A stretch of DNA of 64,000 nucleotides from Lutjanus erythropterus (Eukaryota > Chordata > Actinopteri > Lutjaniformes > Lutjanidae). Position 1 is the first letter of the stretch; every line of letters begins with the position of its first letter. Below are positions 61,621 to 64,000 of this stretch, in pieces. The position numbers and the translations under genes are program-made. Where the stretch lies: NCBI GenBank assembly GCA_020091685.1, contig CM034599.1, forward strand, positions 21,872,424 through 21,936,423, read 5' to 3'. The notes under the pieces are model-generated. The model was not told the origin of the DNA and did no database searches. It was given only the letters and a program-made list of their open reading frames with translations.

Positions 61621-61675
61621 GTTGTTGTGAAAGCTAACACATCAAGTTTCTTGATGTGTTAGCTTTCACAACAAC
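61621..61675. repeat. Perfect 26-bp inverted repeat with 3-base loop
   Basis: 61621-61646 (starting GTTGTTGTGAAAGC) is the exact reverse complement of 61650-61675 (ending GCTTTCACAACAAC); TTT at 61647-61649 is the loop. Pairing stops at both outer edges. Confidence 0.95.
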
Positions 61676-62644
61676 GCCTGCATTTGTGTTAATTTTATAG
61701 GTCTGAAAAGATGTATGAGTGTGACTGTGACGTTTCTAAGGAATTTGGTAAACAACGGTCAGGGCGGATGCCTTGAATAACAACCAACATCATCTGTCTG
61801 TCCGGTGATGCTTTCTCCACATGTTAAATTCAAACCCGCTGTGGGTGTGAGGCCTTGTTGTGAGAACATTTATTTACATTAGTCCCCTGACATTGAGTGA
61901 AACATCATTTCCATCAGCTCAGCCTCTCGCGTTTCCACAGGCATAATGGAGACAACCATATGTTTAGGAATCAGCAGCTAGACTCGAGGTCAGAGTGCCC
62001 ACTGTGTGCATCTGTGGGCTCCTTTTTTGTGTACGCCCAAGTGTGTGTATGCACATGCTTGCATATTTTTAAGTATCTTAATGTGAATATGTGGTGAAGG
62101 GTGTATGCTGGTATTAATCCACTGTGATTGTCCTCTTCTGATTGCAGCCTCGCTCATTTGCTTGGATTGGCACCAAAAGTGGCACAGACACACACCAGAT
62201 GAGTAGCAAAGCCCCTGCCACAGACTAAATACCAGCCTAAAATGCCTATATCCAGTGTCCCTCTGTGTCAGCCACAACACACTCATAGGGTTTCCTGTTT
62301 GGGTTTCAGTGTGTACCTTTTTGATTGAGTTCAAACCGCGCTCCATGCTGCCTCGCTATCTGAAGTGTCTCATTCTGTTTGGGGAAGAATGAAGCACTTT
62401 AGGAACAAGTCGTGTTCCAGCTTTTTGTGACTGTTTGCACGACTTGAGACCTTGTGGATAGATCAGACTGTCGGGGGCTCCCTGTGCCATATCTCTGCTG
62501 TGGCAGCACACTGATGATGTCATAAACCTGCTCCAGCCCCTCTACATCATGGCTGACATTTTCACGGTTGACGGGACTTCGAATGGGCCGAGCACCTCGC
62601 ATCAAGGAAGGGATTCCATTACTGCTCTCGTAACTCATAACTCA

Positions 62645-62645
<1 letters not shown>

Positions 62646-62692
<47 letters not shown>
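62646..62692. repeat. (CA)n microsatellite
   Basis: About 23 CA units. Confidence 0.95.
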
Positions 62693-62697
<5 letters not shown>

Positions 62698-63499
62698 TGT
62701 CTATTGCCTATTCACACAAAAGGTAGAGGACACCTATGCCTTGGACACCCATCGTGCATGTCTGAGGAGGTGTGTATCGTTCCCAATGAGGACATTCTGG
62801 GTTTTCAGGGTCGAGGAGTGTGTGCTCAGTTGGTCTCCGTGGTGATAATCGCTAGGCGCGGCCTCTGATTTATTGTCCCATCAACGGCCACGGAAACCAT
62901 CAGCGGAGCGATGCAGATGAGCGGAGAGGTAACGAGATGAAAAACGACAAGAGCAACGGAGAAGTGAAAGAGAAGGGGCTGTGATCAATAGGAGAGAGTG
63001 GTGTCCATTTGGGTAATGGACAGAGGATCATAAGTGAACAGGGTCAGAAGCAGTTTCATTATCCACTCCATCCTGATCTCCGTCTTGTGGCCACGCGCAT
63101 CGGCCCACGCGCATGCATGCAGGTATACGCATGAGTGTGTGTACATCTTCGAACATCTTTGTGTGCATGCTTGTGTGTCTGTGTGTGAGACAGACAGGTT
63201 GCGAGTCAGCTCCATTATCTCTCCCATCAGCTCTTTTGTCTCATCTCGGCCATGTTAAGTGAATTAGAAGTGAAGGAGAAGAGGCCGATTAGACAGGCAA
63301 CGTGAGGAGCTGACACAACTGTAAAGAGAGCGTTAAGACTGTGTCTATCAGACATCCACAACATAATAACAATAACACTGATGATCTATGTGTCCAATTC
63401 GATTACCTTGCTTGAACCCTCACAACTTCATCATACACAGTTGCACTTGCTGTATTTTAGTATTGCATCAGGTTACAGGACTGCTTGCACAATTGACAG

Positions 63500-63613
63500 C
63501 AGTAGTTCTCTGAGAACCTATTTTGTATTCAAGAAAAATTGGTATTGTAACTAAAATATCTGCAAAAAAAATCGATATTGAATCAAATTATATTGATTCA
63601 GGACCCAGCCCTA
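63500..63613. repeat. Probable hAT-like repeat end
   Basis: ATCGATATTGAATCAAATTA and TATTGATTCAGGACCCAGCCC end in TA. The CAGCCCTA end and TATTGAATC wording resemble a fish hAT-like MITE. The other end was not located. Confidence 0.35.
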
Positions 63614-64000
63614 CTCTCCCTCTCCAACAATTCACTTCCTTTTCCCTTTCACTTTATTTTCTGTGCATGCGGCTTGTTCAGGTGCACAGGAGCATTTGCA
63701 TGTGTTTTTGAAGATGCAGGTTAAGTTTCCAAGTCACCTCCTACAACCCCCGTCTCTGTGCAGCGTTCACAAACTGATCCCACCTTTCGCAGCAATGCTT
63801 TGAAGTGTATTTGCATTGTGACTGGCTGCCAGGTGCTCTCTTTTCCTCCTCTCTGTCTCTTTCGCTTCTTCTCCTCTTCATTCTCTCACACCTTTGTTCC
63901 TTGCTGCATTTTTTCTGAATCTCTCTGACTCTCCTTACCTTTTCTCTGTCTCCCCATTTGTCTTCCTACCCTTTTCTTCATTTTTTTTCAGTTCCTCTAT

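Larger units (their letters stand above)
16824..64000 (+). other. efna5: efna5 intron 1 (5' part, at least 47 kb)
   Basis: After the donor no frame in the rest of the window encodes the next ephrin segment (the conserved DYHIDVC and FCPHY region), so the whole right side is taken as intron 1. It has no other recognisable coding exon on either strand; open frames are short and often run through CA/GT or CT tracts. It holds dispersed elements, microsatellites and unique AT-rich blocks, annotated separately. Stretches not listed separately, for example 17100-21000, 24000-26600, 27500-29500, 32100-33200, 42100-43300, 46000-48600, 52000-53400 and 60400-63500, show nothing I can name beyond short low-complexity tracts. 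Confidence 0.8.

Noticed and set aside
61621..61675. microRNA precursor
   Set aside because: The stem is perfect, short (26 bp) and has a 3-base loop; typical precursors have longer imperfect stems and larger loops.
1..64000. CRISPR array, prokaryotic operon or phage-like system
   Set aside because: There are no regularly spaced direct repeats with unique spacers, no operon-like gene packing and no ribosome-binding-site pattern; the context is a vertebrate intron.
1..64000. Reverse transcriptase, transposase or endogenous-virus coding frames
   Set aside because: No frame contains recognisable catalytic motifs of these proteins; all elements seen are non-autonomous or terminal fragments.

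Overview
The window reads as vertebrate nuclear DNA, most likely from a teleost fish and probably a percomorph. The grounds are the AT-rich, intron-like composition, abundant CA/GT microsatellites, the density of short terminal-inverted-repeat elements and repeat families typical of ray-finned fish (Tc1-like, hAT-like, SINE tails), and one recognisable vertebrate exon. There is no bacterial, phage or organellar architecture. The many open frames of 60-180 codons are chance or low-complexity frames.

The only protein-coding sequence I can support is the first coding exon of an ephrin-A5 gene (efna5, a or b paralogue not resolved) on the + strand, 16699-16823. It encodes the start codon, the signal peptide, the first strand of the ephrin receptor-binding domain and a conserved N-glycosylation sequon, and ends at a consensus splice donor in phase 2. 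The exon for the rest of the receptor-binding domain is not in the window, so everything from 16824 to 64000 (47,177 bases) appears to be intron 1. A very long first intron is a known trait of this gene.

Layout: 1-15400 is upstream intergenic DNA with several inverted-repeat elements and no gene seen. A separate CpG-rich patch lies at about 14820-15040. About 15400-15860 is the likely core promoter and proximal regulatory region (homeodomain palindrome, CCAAT box, TATA-like box). About 15860-16698 is the presumed 5' leader, which carries several short upstream ORFs. The intron is a patchwork of unique AT-rich sequence, some of it with the look of conserved enhancers, and dispersed elements: foldback elements, a Tc1-like derivative with another inverted repeat inside it, hAT-like fragments, a tRNA-derived SINE, and GGTTCT/AGAACC-rich elements.

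The most interesting observations are structural. Three related ~0.6-0.8 kb foldback elements occur in one window. There is a perfect 26-bp-arm hairpin with a 3-base loop at 61621-61675, and a second perfect 15-bp-arm hairpin inside one foldback copy; both look like template-switch events. Several nested insertions can be placed in order, and a ~90-bp duplication flanks a repeat relic. A perfect P3-type paired-class homeodomain site and a uORF-rich leader may bear on efna5 expression. I did not find an undescribed multi-gene system here.
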